DNA of 64,000 nucleotides from LC029 sp036676475 (GTDB lineage: Bacteria > Bacillota > Bacilli > Aneurinibacillales > RAOX-1). This document shows, in pieces, positions 17,189 through 26,516 of this stretch (the stretch's first letter is position 1; the number at the start of each line of letters is the position of its first letter). The stretch lies in contig JAKFCU010000032.1 of NCBI GenBank assembly GCA_036676475.1, positions 62,001 through 126,000 on the forward strand, read 5' to 3'. The notes below the pieces were generated by a model. That model ran no database searches and was not told the DNA's origin. It saw only the letters and a list, made by a program, of their open reading frames with translations. The position numbers were made by a program, and so were the translations under genes.

Positions 17189-17332
17189 TTATATGGCAAC
17201 AACTTTTTCCATGCTATTTTTTTCGAGCCATCTTTCATGAAAGTATACTTGTACTAATTTGAAGGCCAGATATTCTTTTTCCTTTTCGCTTTGTAGATGT
17301 TCCATTAATTCGTCGATACTTTTAGGTAGCAT
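17189..17332 (-). CDS. Small acidic/amphipathic protein, 47 aa, unknown function
   Basis: ORF with a strong ribosome site (AAGGAGG, 10 nt before the ATG) and an extended -10-like TGATATAAT further upstream (17369-17374 on the minus strand is TATAAT). The product begins MLPKSIDELMEHLQ and continues as a charged, probably helical stretch (QSEKEKEYLAFKLVQVYF), ending before an isoleucine. There is no signal peptide. I do not recognise it. It lies 136 bp upstream of the 43-aa ORF on the same strand but probably has its own promoter. Confidence 0.5.
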   Translation of the reverse strand: MLPKSIDELMEHLQSEKEKEYLAFKLVQVYFHERWLEKNSMEKVVAI

Positions 17333-17649
17333 AGGATTTAGGCCTCCTTGATAACGTATCCAAAAATAATTATATCAGAAAATTTTAATATATTTATTAA
17401 AATTCAATTAAAAATTATGAATTCCAAACATTATTTTTGTTAAAAAAATGCATGGGGAAGGCGAATGCAGGATGACATGATACAACGGAAATTGGAGTAG
17501 ATGATAAATTTATAATTGTAAAATTTCAGTTAACTTTCCATATAGATTATGCTAAACATTATCCTTTGTACTCCATTTTATTGAAACCTTTGATAAGATG
17601 AAACTAACCAAGCTTTCCCTTGGTACCATTCATGGCTAGGAGGAGTTTA
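17333..17649. other. A/T-rich intergenic region before the PIN-PhoH gene
   Basis: Holds the minus-strand TATAAT (17369-17374) for the 47-aa ORF and the leader of the plus-strand PhoH gene. I find no coding sequence, no repeat copy and no convincing plus-strand promoter; TTGTAC at 17566 has no -10 at normal spacing. Confidence 0.4.
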
Positions 17650-19083
17650 ATGATTAAGACCTTTATACTCGACACCTCAGCAATTATTGAGGATCCTAAA
17701 TTTATTCTTTCTCTCCAAGAAAATGTCGTCATTATTCCCGAAGTGGTATTGGAAGAACTGGATCATCTCAAAGAAAACAAGGGCTACAAGGGCCATAGTG
17801 CTCGGGAAGCACTGAGAACCTTAGATGACCTTGCTTTTCAAGGCAAAACCAAGGAGGTAAAGGAATCTTTATCCGAGGGGATACGCCTATCGGATGGAGG
17901 TGTCATAAAGGTAGAACTCAACCACATTAAAGAAAAAATGCCTCAATCTTGGATTACAGACAAGTCGGATAATCGAATCCTGCAAGTATGTATCGGATAC
18001 ATGGAAGAGCATCGGCGAAAAGGCAATTCCAGCCCTGTTCTCTTAGTTACCGAAGATGCGGGTTTGCGTGTCAAAGCGGATACTTTACAGATCCCTTGTG
18101 AAAGCATCCGTCAAAACCGTGCTCCAAAATTGACGGAACAGTATACAGGTAGAATAGATTGTGTGGTCGATCCAAAATGGATTGACACCCTTCAGCAGGA
18201 TGAATGGTTGCATCCCCAATGGATAGGCTTAAATTCTCAAGATTTGGTTCCCAATCAGTTTATCATTTTTCAGAGTATGTTCGAGGAGAAGCATACATAC
18301 GTCGGAAAGTGGAATGGGGAGGGAATTATACCTATAAAACATTTAGGCAATCATTACCCTGCAGGAATAAAGCCCCGAAACTTATTTCAGCAACTCATGA
18401 TTCACATGTGCTTATTACCCGCTAAGCAAGCACCATGTGTCATCATTAAAGGTCCAGCGGGTACAGCCAAGACGTTAATCGGCGTAGCTTGCGGCTATCA
18501 TCAGGTCAGGCATTTTGGAGGGTATAAGCGTGATGAGGAAGGATATCGAAAGCTTCTCGTCTGTCGTCCAGCTGTCAGTGATGAAGACCTGGGCTATCTC
18601 CCAGGCACCGAACAAGAGAAATTAGCGCCGTACATGCGTCCCATCCGCGACAATTTGGAAACTATTTTAAGAGCCTCAACCAAAAACCGGGAATCTGAGG
18701 AATTACAAAAAGAGTTGGTTCTCCAATCTGAGATTAATAAATTATTTGAAAGTGGGATCATCGACTGTCAAGCTGTCGGTTTCTTGCGTGGCCGGAGTAT
18801 CCCTGACCAATACATTATTGTCGATGAGGCACAAAACTTAACCGGAAGCCAGGTGGAGATGATTCTGACGCGTATTGGGGAAGGCAGTAAATTGGTCTTA
18901 TTGGGAGACCCCAAGCAAATCGATCACCCCTATTTAGATGAGAGAAGCAACGGGTTGAGTTTTGCTTCAGAGATTATGAAGGGTGATCCCTTATGTGTTC
19001 AACTGACACTTTCTGAATCTGAATCTGTACGTTCGCCCCTTGCCAAATCGGCTGCAGAACGTTTTAATCGAAGGAAACAGTAA
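17650..19083 (+). CDS. PIN domain-PhoH fusion ATPase (PhoH2/YlaK-like)
   Basis: 477-aa two-domain protein. The N-terminal PIN nuclease domain (about 1-140) has acidic positions in FILDTSAIIEDP, EELDHLK, TDKSDNRIL and VTEDAGLRVKA. The C-terminal PhoH ATPase domain (about 240-475) has Walker A GPAGTAKT, the VCRPAVSDEDLGYLPGT loop, Walker B YIIVDEAQN and LLGDPKQID. Such fusions are RNA-unwinding ribonucleases (PhoH2), often toxin-antitoxin related in actinobacteria; Bacillus YlaK is the close counterpart. The start is ATG 17650, with AGGAGGAG 4 nt before it. Earlier in-frame ATGs at 17620 and 17632 have no ribosome site. Monocistronic, with a terminator at 19141. Confidence 0.88.
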   Translation: MIKTFILDTSAIIEDPKFILSLQENVVIIPEVVLEELDHLKENKGYKGHSAREALRTLDDLAFQGKTKEVKESLSEGIRLSDGGVIKVELNHIKEKMPQSWITDKSDNRILQVCIGYMEEHRRKGNSSPVLLVTEDAGLRVKADTLQIPCESIRQNRAPKLTEQYTGRIDCVVDPKWIDTLQQDEWLHPQWIGLNSQDLVPNQFIIFQSMFEEKHTYVGKWNGEGIIPIKHLGNHYPAGIKPRNLFQQLMIHMCLLPAKQAPCVIIKGPAGTAKTLIGVACGYHQVRHFGGYKRDEEGYRKLLVCRPAVSDEDLGYLPGTEQEKLAPYMRPIRDNLETILRASTKNRESEELQKELVLQSEINKLFESGIIDCQAVGFLRGRSIPDQYIIVDEAQNLTGSQVEMILTRIGEGSKLVLLGDPKQIDHPYLDERSNGLSFASEIMKGDPLCVQLTLSESESVRSPLAKSAAERFNRRKQ

Positions 19084-19140
19084 AATATAAAAAGGTATTG
19101 GGTACTCCCTAAAAGTTATACTTTGTTTAACGTTTAATAA

Positions 19141-19176
19141 AGTGTAGAGAAACGGATAGCTTCTCTACACTTTTTT
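19141..19176 (+). terminator. Intrinsic terminator after the PIN-PhoH gene
   Basis: AGTGTAGAGA pairs with TCTCTACACT around a 10-12-nt loop, followed by TTTTTT. Confidence 0.85.
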
Positions 19177-19208
19177 CTTCGACATTACCATTTATTCTGT
19201 GAATTTCC

Positions 19209-19598
19209 CTATTGCAAAAAATGTGAATTCTCTTCTACTTCATGATCCTGTACACTTGGATTACCCATTAGCCGGTTTGGACTCTCTAAATTGAGAACTC
19301 GGTTATGAACCAAGGCATGACCCGCTTGCAAACCAACCATACTTCCTAATCTGTCACCGATCAGTCCTCCAATAATCGTGCCTGCAATAGTACCAATCCC
19401 CGGCATGACCCGAGAGCCTAGAATAGCCCCATATTCGATCCCGGCCATGAGACCGACAGCCCCTGTTACATTTTTGGTAGTCTGAACAGCATAATCATTT
19501 TTGCTCATCAGACCATTTTGTAAAGCTCTTGTATCTTGAAACTGGGCTATTCCGCCTGAAATGATCCCTGCCCATAATGAGGCTCCTCGAAAACGCAT
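19209..19598 (-). CDS. Glycine-zipper membrane protein of the ATPase cluster
   Basis: 129-aa protein of unknown function. Residues 45-100 form a glycine-rich hydrophobic stretch (GLMAGIEYGAILGSR, GTIAGTIIGGLIGDRLG) of the glycine-zipper type, suited to tight helix packing in a membrane. The C terminus is polar. Start ATG has AAGGGGG upstream. Last of four minus-strand genes (20335-24873, 20016-20246, 19654-19917, 19209-19598) that follow the giant P-type ATPase, so it is probably an accessory of that transporter. Confidence 0.65.
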   Translation of the reverse strand: MRFRGASLWAGIISGGIAQFQDTRALQNGLMSKNDYAVQTTKNVTGAVGLMAGIEYGAILGSRVMPGIGTIAGTIIGGLIGDRLGSMVGLQAGHALVHNRVLNLESPNRLMGNPSVQDHEVEENSHFLQ

Positions 19599-19653
19599 AG
19601 CATAACCCCCTTTTTTTTAACTCACATTACTAAAATTTTCATGACGATAAGAA

Positions 19654-19917
19654 TCATGATGACCTTCGATCACCCTCATAAATCTCTCGATCGAGTTGTC
19701 GTTTCATTCGTTCGAATTGAGCTTCTGCCACCATATCTTCCATCTCCTCTCGAGCCATTTGTATCATTGACTTTGTACGGGAAGCTAATTCTCCAAGCTC
19801 CATTCGTCCAGTCTGAACTAAGGATGGAATTGATTTCTTGGCAATCGGCAAGAGAACGGAGGCTGCCATAGTTAAGGCAGCTCCGACGATGACTTTTTCA
19901 ACAACTTTTTGGGGCAC
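19654..19917 (-). CDS. Small membrane-anchored protein of the ATPase cluster
   Basis: 87-aa protein. A hydrophobic helix near the N terminus (VEKVIVGAALTMAASVLLPIA) is followed by a charged, Met-rich helical tail (RTKSMIQMAREEMEDM). I start it at the GTG (19917), which has AAAGGAGG 10 nt upstream. The longer frame with a TTG start at 19941 runs through the ribosome site itself. It resembles, in size and plan, the protein encoded at 25012 on the other side of the ATPase gene. Function unknown; probably an accessory of the transporter. Confidence 0.6.
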   Translation of the reverse strand: MPQKVVEKVIVGAALTMAASVLLPIAKKSIPSLVQTGRMELGELASRTKSMIQMAREEMEDMVAEAQFERMKRQLDREIYEGDRRSS

Positions 19918-20015
19918 TGTTACAAAGCCTCCTTTAGGCAAAACTCGGAATGGGTTTCACTTGTTTACGCTCATTATTAGTGTTGGTTGCCTTATGGCAT
20001 GCTTCCATTTTATAT

Positions 20016-20246
20016 TTACCATCTCCAAAACTTTGGCAGGGATATCCAGGAAAGAAGGTTTAGCTGATTTTCTTTCCCCTTTATTTTTACCATATTGAAA
20101 AATTCACCAAGGAAAGCCTCCCACTTTTTCCCTATCTGTCCTTTTTGAACCTGGTTGTTAAGGACCAGGCCAATACTCACGTTCATGGCTTCCCTTAAAT
20201 GAGCAAAAGCTTGTTGGAGGTGATGATCTACCTTCTGACTTTCCAT
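20016..20246 (-). CDS. Small helical protein of the ATPase cluster
   Basis: 76-aa protein of unknown function, beginning MESQKVDHHLQQAFAHLREAMN and ending in a Trp-rich tail (SWISLPKFWRW). It has no membrane segment. The start at 20246 is chosen because GAAGGAGG lies 5 nt upstream; a longer frame to 20285 has no ribosome site. Located between the giant ATPase gene and the glycine-zipper genes, all on the same strand. Confidence 0.55.
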   Translation of the reverse strand: MESQKVDHHLQQAFAHLREAMNVSIGLVLNNQVQKGQIGKKWEAFLGEFFNMVKIKGKENQLNLLSWISLPKFWRW

Positions 20247-20334
20247 GTTTGCCTCCTTCTTCCGTTTGCTGGTGCTCTGCGTCAACCTGCAGATTGTTGT
20301 GCCAGTAAGGGCCTTTTTATGATTTTCATGTTGA

Positions 20335-23300
20335 TTAAGCTGCTGGTACTAATGCCTGATTACTTGGAACTGATTTTCTGTCGGTGATCATCTTTAAGAT
20401 CGGTTTGGAAACAAAGCTGATCGATCCTCCGACAATCAACACTTGGATGAGTTGTATCATACTAAGTGGAGCGGTATGGAAAATTTGTGCCAAACCCGGA
20501 ACGTAAAGAACTGACAAAAACGCTAACCAGGAGATACCTAAGGCCCCTAACATGAATTTATCCTTAATCCAGTGGTTAAACTTCTGACCCTTTTCCTGTC
20601 TCCATGAAAAAGTTTGCATTAGCTGTCCAGCCACTAAAGCAGCAAAGGCCATCGTCCGTGCAACCGGCAATGATGCTCCGATTCGGAGGGCAGAAGCAAA
20701 TAAACCAAGCGAGCCGACACCTAAAATGGCACCTCTTACTGCTACCTTTTTATATAAGGAGGAATCAACAATATCCTGTCTCTCTGTGACCAGTTCCTTA
20801 TTGCCCGGATTGACGGCAAGAACAGCTGCTGGCAACGCGTCCGTCAACAAGTTCATCAACAGAATCTGAATCGGGACCAACGGGATTGGCAATCCAATGA
20901 TTACAGCCGTACTGGATACCAAAATCTCAGCCAAATTTCCAGTCAAAAGACAACCAATTGCCTTTCTAATGTTGCTTATGATCGTTCTTCCTTCTTTTAC
21001 ACCGTATACGATAGAGCCAAAATGGTCTTCTTTTAAAACAATATCTGCTGCTTGCTTGGTTACATCCGTCCCGATTTTTCCCATAGCGATTCCTACATTC
21101 GCTCTTTTAATAGCGGGAGCATCATTGACTCCATCTCCGGTCATGGCCACGGTGTGACCTTCCTTTTGATAAGCCTCAACGATTCGCAGCTTATGCTCCG
21201 GTGATACGCGTGCAAAAATGGAAACATCTTTTACGACCTTTCGCAGTTCGTCCACAGATAATCGGTTTAATTCTGTTCCGGTAATAACACGATCTCCTTC
21301 ACGATAGATGCCCAATTGTCTTCCAATGGCAATCGCTGTAATAGGATGATCCCCTGTAATCATGACTGGCTTAACCCCTAGCCGATAAGCATCCATAATA
21401 GCTTCAGCTACCTCCGGCTTAGGCGGATCGATCATTCCTGCCATCCCAACATAGATTAAGCCTTCCTCTTGAACATCTTCCACACATTCATCAGAGCCAA
21501 TTTCACGGTAGGCGAAGGCAAGGACACGCAATGCATCTCCCGCATACTTGTTATTTTGACGATGGATTTGATCGCGAACCTTATTTGTCAGTTCGCAGAC
21601 TTGTCCGCCATCTTGATAATAACGGCAGCGTCGAAGAATCGATTCCAACGATCCTTTAGAGAACAGGTAACATGGGTTTTCTTCTATTCCGTCATGGCAT
21701 ACCACGCTCATCGAACCATGATAAGAGTCAAATGGGATTTCGCGTTTTCTTGTCCACAGGGATAATTGGTCATTGCTTATTCCCGCCTTATATCCAAGCG
21801 CTAATAATGCACCTTCTGTTGGATCTCCCTTTAATGACCAATTCGCTTCTTCCTGCTGAAGTTTGCTGTTATTGCAGAGCATTGCAATATGAAGGAGTTT
21901 TTTGCCATCCTCATCTTGCTGGATTTTTCTTTGCTCTGCATGGATCATGTCACCCTGTGGCTGATATCCTTCTCCGGTTATCCTCCACTCATGCTGCAAG
22001 GTATGCAGCTTGGTTACAGTCATTTCATTTTGCGTGAGAGTCCCTGTTTTATCCGAGCATATAACGGTAACCCGACCTAGCGTTTCAAGGGCAGAAAGCT
22101 TTCGAACCACCATATTTCGGCGTGCCATACGAACTATCCCCGCACTGAGCGCAATGGTTATGGTCACGGGAAGACCTTCTGGAATCGCTGATGCGATCAG
22201 GGCTACCGAGGTAGGAATCATTTGCAAAATGGTGTTTCCACGGAGAAGTCCTACCCCAAACACCAACAGCCCTGCGATGACAGCTCCTTTGACAAAAGTC
22301 TTACTAATGGAAGTCACTTTTTCCTGTAAAGGTGATGTTTCCTTCTCTTTGTCCTTAAGAAGGGATGTCAAATAGCCAATCTCTGTATTCATCCCTGTTT
22401 GGACAACGATACCTGTGGCTGTTCCGCGGGTTACATTGGTTCCCATATAGAGCATATTGATTCTTTCAGCAAGAACACACTCCGCCTTTATACTTCCTGC
22501 CTTTTTTTTAACAGCTAACGATTCACCCGTGAGAGAGGCTTCATTTACCTCCAAATTCCAATCAGATAGAATGCGTAGATCTGCTGGCACAAGATCTCCA
22601 GCTTCTAACAATATGATGTCACCCAGTACCAGTTCAGTGGCAGACAACTCCTTTGTTTCACCGTTCCGAATTGCTTTACAGACGGGTGGCTGGTACTGAT
22701 TTAAGGCCTCGACCATCTTTCCTGCCTTTGATTCTTGAACGGTGCTAATAATAGCATTCGCGATCAGAACTGCAGACATGGCTAATCCGTCAAAGATGTC
22801 ACCAGACAAAATAGAAACGACAGCTGTTCCTAAAAGGATAATGGTCGTAAATTCTGTAAATTGCTTTGTGAAGGAAACAAACCAAGGTGTTTTTTCCTGA
22901 GGGTTTAACTGATTATAACCAAAGGTATGGCGTATCCGTTTTACTTCCTCATCAGATAACCCTTTTCGCTTGTTTGTGCCCAACAATTGGAGTATCTCCT
23001 CTTCATGGATGGAATGCCACTCTGTTGTGTCTGATTTCAATCCATTCACTTTCTCCCGAGTGGTAAAGGTTTGGTGCTGTTGCCTTATTTTTTTGTTCGA
23101 TTTTGACAATAAAATGAGTTTGAGTCCATCAGAAATTAAATTGACAAGCGGTGCGGCCAATCTCCCTGGAAAAGCAAAAGAAGTTCCGATTATGTTCCAT
23201 GCCATTGTCCAAATACGGTTCTGGCTCGTCATCACTTCAATTAATTTCGAATCCCGAATGGATTGTGGGAGCTCCCCCAGTTGCTCAATGGTGATAAAAG

Positions 23301-24873
23301 CCTGCTCTTGATATTGAATGGGTTTATTTTTTACTACCAAAAGAAACGGAGAAACGCTTTTATGCAACTGGTCACTATTCATTAGATGCCATTGATTTTC
23401 TTTACATTGATCGAGAACCCCTATGCTGTCACGCAAGAAACCGATTTTCAGGCTTGGAAATTCATGTTGAAGAGCCAGGATTTGATCTCTTTCCTTGACT
23501 GCAGCTAGCGGTGCTTCATTTATAAAGATCCCTAAACACTCTTTTTGTTGAGCTACAAAATAGACCTCATTTCCTTTCCTTTGCTGCCTTTTAGCTTCCA
23601 ATTCATATTTATCACACAAAATCCCTTGTTCAAGCAGGAATATTTTACTTCCCATGAAAACTTGGTGCCCATGTAAGGTTCCCTTTATTCCTTCTTCCTT
23701 TTGTTCTACATGGAATGCCGTTCGTTTCGTTTTCTGAGTTTGGTCAAACCTCTTTTCGATTTCCTCTCGGAAAGGATGGTTGGATTTTTCCACTAAAGCT
23801 CGGGCTATGCGCCATATTTCCTCTTCTTTTGAACTAATGCAGCAAAGACTTACATCGTTTTTCTTAAATAGAAGAGACGTATCTTCCACAATCAAATACT
23901 CTAATTCGGAAAGTTGACAAAGATTTGCATTCGTTGGGACCAAATTCCCTTTTTTTCTAGCTTCATGTTCTGCTTGCTTCCATGCATATTCCTCCGCAGC
24001 AAGGCAAGGTCGTGGATTAGTAGCTAACAGCACGCCTAAGCTAACCCATGGATTTCTCGTCCACAGCCAACTTAGCCCCGTAAGACCCAAGCCCCACTTA
24101 GTAGCTTGATTTGCATATTGCTTGGTCCTTCGTGTTAGATATAAAGCTGGATCGAGGTTGGTTTCCTCGCTTTTTCTCCTCTGCCATTGCTGATATTGGA
24201 TCAGAGCAACAGCACCAAGTGCCAACAGATTCTCACGCATGAGTGCCAAACCTAAGGCAGCACTGCCTAGTACAAGATCTGCACTAAACTTGTTTTCCTT
24301 GGCCAATCTTTCAAATCCTTGCTTAAACACAGGGTATCCTGTTATGACGGAAAGACCAGCGGAAGCGGCAAACAATCCCGGGCTCCTTGCTAATCCACTT
24401 TTCCCCGCTAGCATCTGTTTGATCCCAAGCATTCCAAGTCCAAGTATGGAGGCTGCTACTTTCACAGGAGCTTTCTCATACTTGTTAGAAGATGGAACAG
24501 CAACAGCTTGGAAAGCTGCCGGAATACCCTCTTCCGACATTTGCGCAGCCTCCGCTGTACTAGCGACTTCCAACAAGGCTGCTTCCTCGTTGTTACCAAT
24601 CGAAATATTGACCATCTGAGAATGATTTTTGGCGAAAAGTTCCTCTTCTAATTTTTGAATTAAATTAGATAATGTTTTCACAGAGATTTTTTTCTCGTCA
24701 TATTGGACTAAAACCCTTCCTGTCATGTCACACGCTTTCACTTTGTAAACCCCAAGAATACTTAATGTTACTTCCACTTGTCCGGACACAGAAGGGTTTC
24801 CCTTTAATCCGTAAATTTCACATCGTAATCTCCCAGGCAGGGAGCGTATTGATCGTTCTTTAAAAGCAACCAT
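20335..24873 (-). CDS. Giant tandem P-type cation ATPase (dead P1B-like half fused to active P2-type half)
   Basis: 1512-aa transporter. Residues 8-80 form an HMA-like fold. Residues 140-590 resemble a P1B metal ATPase (GYPVFKQGFERL, ATNPRPCLAA, SNHP at 365-368, GIKGTLHGHQVFMGS). However, the DKTGT site is EDTSL at 330-334 and there is no TGE actuator motif. Residues 620-1490 form a complete P2-type pump: TGES 782-785, IPEGLP 897-902, DKTGT 941-945 and TGDGVNDAPA. The overall plan recalls mycobacterial CtpI-type ATPases. P2 pumps commonly export Ca2+ or Mn2+ or move Mg2+; the ion here is not deducible. Start ATG has a GGTGAT site. It heads the four-gene minus-strand cluster. Confidence 0.85.
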   Translation of the reverse strand: MVAFKERSIRSLPGRLRCEIYGLKGNPSVSGQVEVTLSILGVYKVKACDMTGRVLVQYDEKKISVKTLSNLIQKLEEELFAKNHSQMVNISIGNNEEAALLEVASTAEAAQMSEEGIPAAFQAVAVPSSNKYEKAPVKVAASILGLGMLGIKQMLAGKSGLARSPGLFAASAGLSVITGYPVFKQGFERLAKENKFSADLVLGSAALGLALMRENLLALGAVALIQYQQWQRRKSEETNLDPALYLTRRTKQYANQATKWGLGLTGLSWLWTRNPWVSLGVLLATNPRPCLAAEEYAWKQAEHEARKKGNLVPTNANLCQLSELEYLIVEDTSLLFKKNDVSLCCISSKEEEIWRIARALVEKSNHPFREEIEKRFDQTQKTKRTAFHVEQKEEGIKGTLHGHQVFMGSKIFLLEQGILCDKYELEAKRQQRKGNEVYFVAQQKECLGIFINEAPLAAVKERDQILALQHEFPSLKIGFLRDSIGVLDQCKENQWHLMNSDQLHKSVSPFLLVVKNKPIQYQEQAFITIEQLGELPQSIRDSKLIEVMTSQNRIWTMAWNIIGTSFAFPGRLAAPLVNLISDGLKLILLSKSNKKIRQQHQTFTTREKVNGLKSDTTEWHSIHEEEILQLLGTNKRKGLSDEEVKRIRHTFGYNQLNPQEKTPWFVSFTKQFTEFTTIILLGTAVVSILSGDIFDGLAMSAVLIANAIISTVQESKAGKMVEALNQYQPPVCKAIRNGETKELSATELVLGDIILLEAGDLVPADLRILSDWNLEVNEASLTGESLAVKKKAGSIKAECVLAERINMLYMGTNVTRGTATGIVVQTGMNTEIGYLTSLLKDKEKETSPLQEKVTSISKTFVKGAVIAGLLVFGVGLLRGNTILQMIPTSVALIASAIPEGLPVTITIALSAGIVRMARRNMVVRKLSALETLGRVTVICSDKTGTLTQNEMTVTKLHTLQHEWRITGEGYQPQGDMIHAEQRKIQQDEDGKKLLHIAMLCNNSKLQQEEANWSLKGDPTEGALLALGYKAGISNDQLSLWTRKREIPFDSYHGSMSVVCHDGIEENPCYLFSKGSLESILRRCRYYQDGGQVCELTNKVRDQIHRQNNKYAGDALRVLAFAYREIGSDECVEDVQEEGLIYVGMAGMIDPPKPEVAEAIMDAYRLGVKPVMITGDHPITAIAIGRQLGIYREGDRVITGTELNRLSVDELRKVVKDVSIFARVSPEHKLRIVEAYQKEGHTVAMTGDGVNDAPAIKRANVGIAMGKIGTDVTKQAADIVLKEDHFGSIVYGVKEGRTIISNIRKAIGCLLTGNLAEILVSSTAVIIGLPIPLVPIQILLMNLLTDALPAAVLAVNPGNKELVTERQDIVDSSLYKKVAVRGAILGVGSLGLFASALRIGASLPVARTMAFAALVAGQLMQTFSWRQEKGQKFNHWIKDKFMLGALGISWLAFLSVLYVPGLAQIFHTAPLSMIQLIQVLIVGGSISFVSKPILKMITDRKSVPSNQALVPAA

Positions 24874-25011
24874 TTATTCATCACCACACAAAAGATAAGA
24901 TGTTGATTAGTTTTCCCAAAATGTTATCTGTTATGTAGATCCAAGTGCATATCTTAGTGGTCATGGGAAATATTAAATAAATAATATCAACAGAAAGATG
25001 AGGAAATCTAC

Positions 25012-25395
25012 ATGTTAAATAAAATACTACCTAAAACCCCACTCGGCATTGCATTGACGGCTGCTGCCGTCCTCTTGACCGTTTCCCCTGAAGCAAGGAA
25101 ATTCACTCGGAAAGTGGCCGTTAAGGGAATCGGGGCTGTTTTGGGGATCGCTGATGGAATTAGAGATGCGACTGCCGGTACAAGAGAACAGCTTACAGGC
25201 TTAGTTGCTGAGGCTAAAATGATGGGGGGACTGAATCAGATCGAAAAAGATGAGGAACCTTCCCTTCGATTTGATGCAGAAATCGAGCCAGAACATTTTT
25301 TAGATGCAGATCAATCAAGCCCGATTCCTTTTAATGTAATGAATGATACCGTTCTTAATAAACGGATCATCGAGTCAAAGCAAGATCATCATTAA
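25012..25395 (+). CDS. Small membrane-associated protein divergent from the giant ATPase gene
   Basis: 127-aa protein of unknown function. An N-terminal hydrophobic helix (TPLGIALTAAAVLLTVS) is followed by a basic segment (PEARKFTRKVAVKG) and a helical, charged tail. The ATG follows GATGAGG. The plan resembles the 87-aa protein at 19654, which suggests related accessory subunits on both sides of the ATPase gene. The 139-bp gap to the ATPase start must hold both promoters. Confidence 0.6.
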   Translation: MLNKILPKTPLGIALTAAAVLLTVSPEARKFTRKVAVKGIGAVLGIADGIRDATAGTREQLTGLVAEAKMMGGLNQIEKDEEPSLRFDAEIEPEHFLDADQSSPIPFNVMNDTVLNKRIIESKQDHH

Positions 25396-25763
25396 AGAAG
25401 GATTGCCTTTGACCCTTGGTCACAAAGGTAATCCTAGAATCCGCTTGTCCCCTTTTGTGAAATTACTAAATGCAGCTTTTGGATTATGTGAAACCAAAGC
25501 GATACTTTGGTTTTAAATTGTATTTAAGTGAATTTGGACTAGCTGCCCCTTCTTCTTTTTCCTATATACGGGCATATCGCGAATGATTACCACATCTACC
25601 TCTCCTCGTAAATCCTATTCAACTAAAGATCCCCAATAGCAATCACTTTTAATACTGTAAGCAACAAAAACCCCTGCCTAGGCAGGGGCATGATATGGGG
25701 ATCCAAACTAACAACCCAACAAACTGCTTGTGATGAGAAAGAAGTGATCATACACGGAAAAGC
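25396..25763. other. Intergenic region with two hairpins
   Basis: At 25399-25434 GGATT-G-CCTTTG pairs with CAAAGG-T-AATCC, a stem without a T-run that could still slow transcription after the 25012 gene. The gerE terminator lies at 25665-25690. I see no coding sequence between them. Confidence 0.5.
25665..25690 (-). terminator. Terminator of gerE
   Basis: Perfect palindrome CCCCTGCCTAGGCAGGGG (25671-25688). On the minus strand it is followed by TTTTTG. Confidence 0.85.
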
Positions 25764-25994
25764 TCAATCAGGAAAACGAAGTTCTCCAACTTTTAGCAAC
25801 TCGACAACTGCTTGGGCTCTCCCTTTGACTCCTAGCTTCTGCATCACATTGCTGATGTGATTGCGAACCGTCTTCTCGCTGATAAACAGTTGCTTCGCAA
25901 TTTCCTTTGTAGTTTTGTCTTGCACTAATAGCTCGAATACTTCTCGTTCGCGATTAGTTAATAATGGCTTCGACTTCTGCTCGTTTCCCTTCAA
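25764..25994 (-). CDS. gerE: Spore coat transcription regulator GerE
   Basis: 76-aa LuxR-type helix-turn-helix protein almost identical to B. subtilis GerE (KPLLTNREREVFELLVQDK, then FISEKTVRNHISNVMQKLG and AQAVVELL). GerE is the last regulator in the mother-cell cascade; it activates and represses sigma-K-dependent coat genes. I start at TTG 25994, because AAGGAGG is 10 nt upstream and the protein then aligns residue for residue with known GerE. A GTG at 26003 is too close to that site. It is preceded by a sigma-K-type promoter at 26051-26079. It lies downstream of sdhB, as in B. subtilis. Confidence 0.96.
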   Translation of the reverse strand: MKGNEQKSKPLLTNREREVFELLVQDKTTKEIAKQLFISEKTVRNHISNVMQKLGVKGRAQAVVELLKVGELRFPD

Positions 25995-26050
25995 TAGTGC
26001 CACCCCTCCTTGCTACGGGCTCAATAACAAGGCTAAGGATACAGTCACAA

Positions 26051-26079
26051 TATTGTATGACTGGGCATGGTTGGCGGTG
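26051..26079 (-). promoter_or_regulatory. Sigma-K-type promoter of gerE
   Basis: On the minus strand CACC (26079-26076), 16 nt, CATACAATA (26059-26051). The sigma-K consensus is AC in the -35 region, about 16 nt, then CATANNNTA, so both parts match. Predicted start near 26043, about 50 nt before the gerE start codon. Confidence 0.7.
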
Positions 26080-26117
26080 CGGACTCCGGCGGGATTGGGC
26101 CTGCGCCCACATTATAT

Positions 26118-26516
26118 TCAAGAGGTTCGCATCTTGTGCAACTTCTTCTTTGCTTTATCTTTTACAAATAACTCAAAGACACCAAGTCCTATGAGGAAAA
26201 TCCCAAAAACAATGCGCAAATAGGGAAGAAGCGGACCCATGGCAATCAGGGAACCTATCAAGGAGCCGCCTATTGCTCCCGCTATTACCCATCCTACCAA
26301 GGACCAATCGATGTTTTTTTCTTTCATATGAGTCAGAATAGCCACGATCGAAATAGGGATGAAGGATAGGAGCGTTACCCCCTGGGCTTCTGCTTGATTC
26401 ACGCTAGTAAAAAGTACGAGGGCAGGAATTAAAATTTTCCCCCCGCCTAAACCTAAACCCGAGAACACTCCCATGATTAAACCTAGAATAAGAAATAATA
26501 TGAATTCTTGACTCAT
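26118..26516 (-). CDS. Half-size TSUP (TauE/SafE-type) transporter, second partner
   Basis: 132-aa membrane protein equal to one half of a normal TSUP anion transporter (usual length about 250). It has four hydrophobic segments and the family repeat signature GLGLGGGKILIPAL near the N terminus. Its ATG overlaps the stop codon of the preceding half-size gene (ATGA at 26513-26516), so translation is coupled one to one. The two halves probably form a heterodimer equal to a full transporter. Substrates in the family include sulfite, sulfonates and other organic acids; the cargo here is unknown. Confidence 0.8.
   Translation of the reverse strand: MSQEFILFLILGLIMGVFSGLGLGGGKILIPALVLFTSVNQAEAQGVTLLSFIPISIVAILTHMKEKNIDWSLVGWVIAGAIGGSLIGSLIAMGPLLPYLRIVFGIFLIGLGVFELFVKDKAKKKLHKMRTS

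Noticed and set aside
17566..17599. Sigma-A promoter for the PIN-PhoH gene (TTGTAC ... TGATAA/TAAGAT)
   Set aside because: Spacing of 19-22 nt is too long and the -10 match is poor.
21672..22375. Plus-strand frames inside the giant ATPase gene
   Set aside because: Shadows of a strongly conserved coding sequence on the other strand; no ribosome sites.
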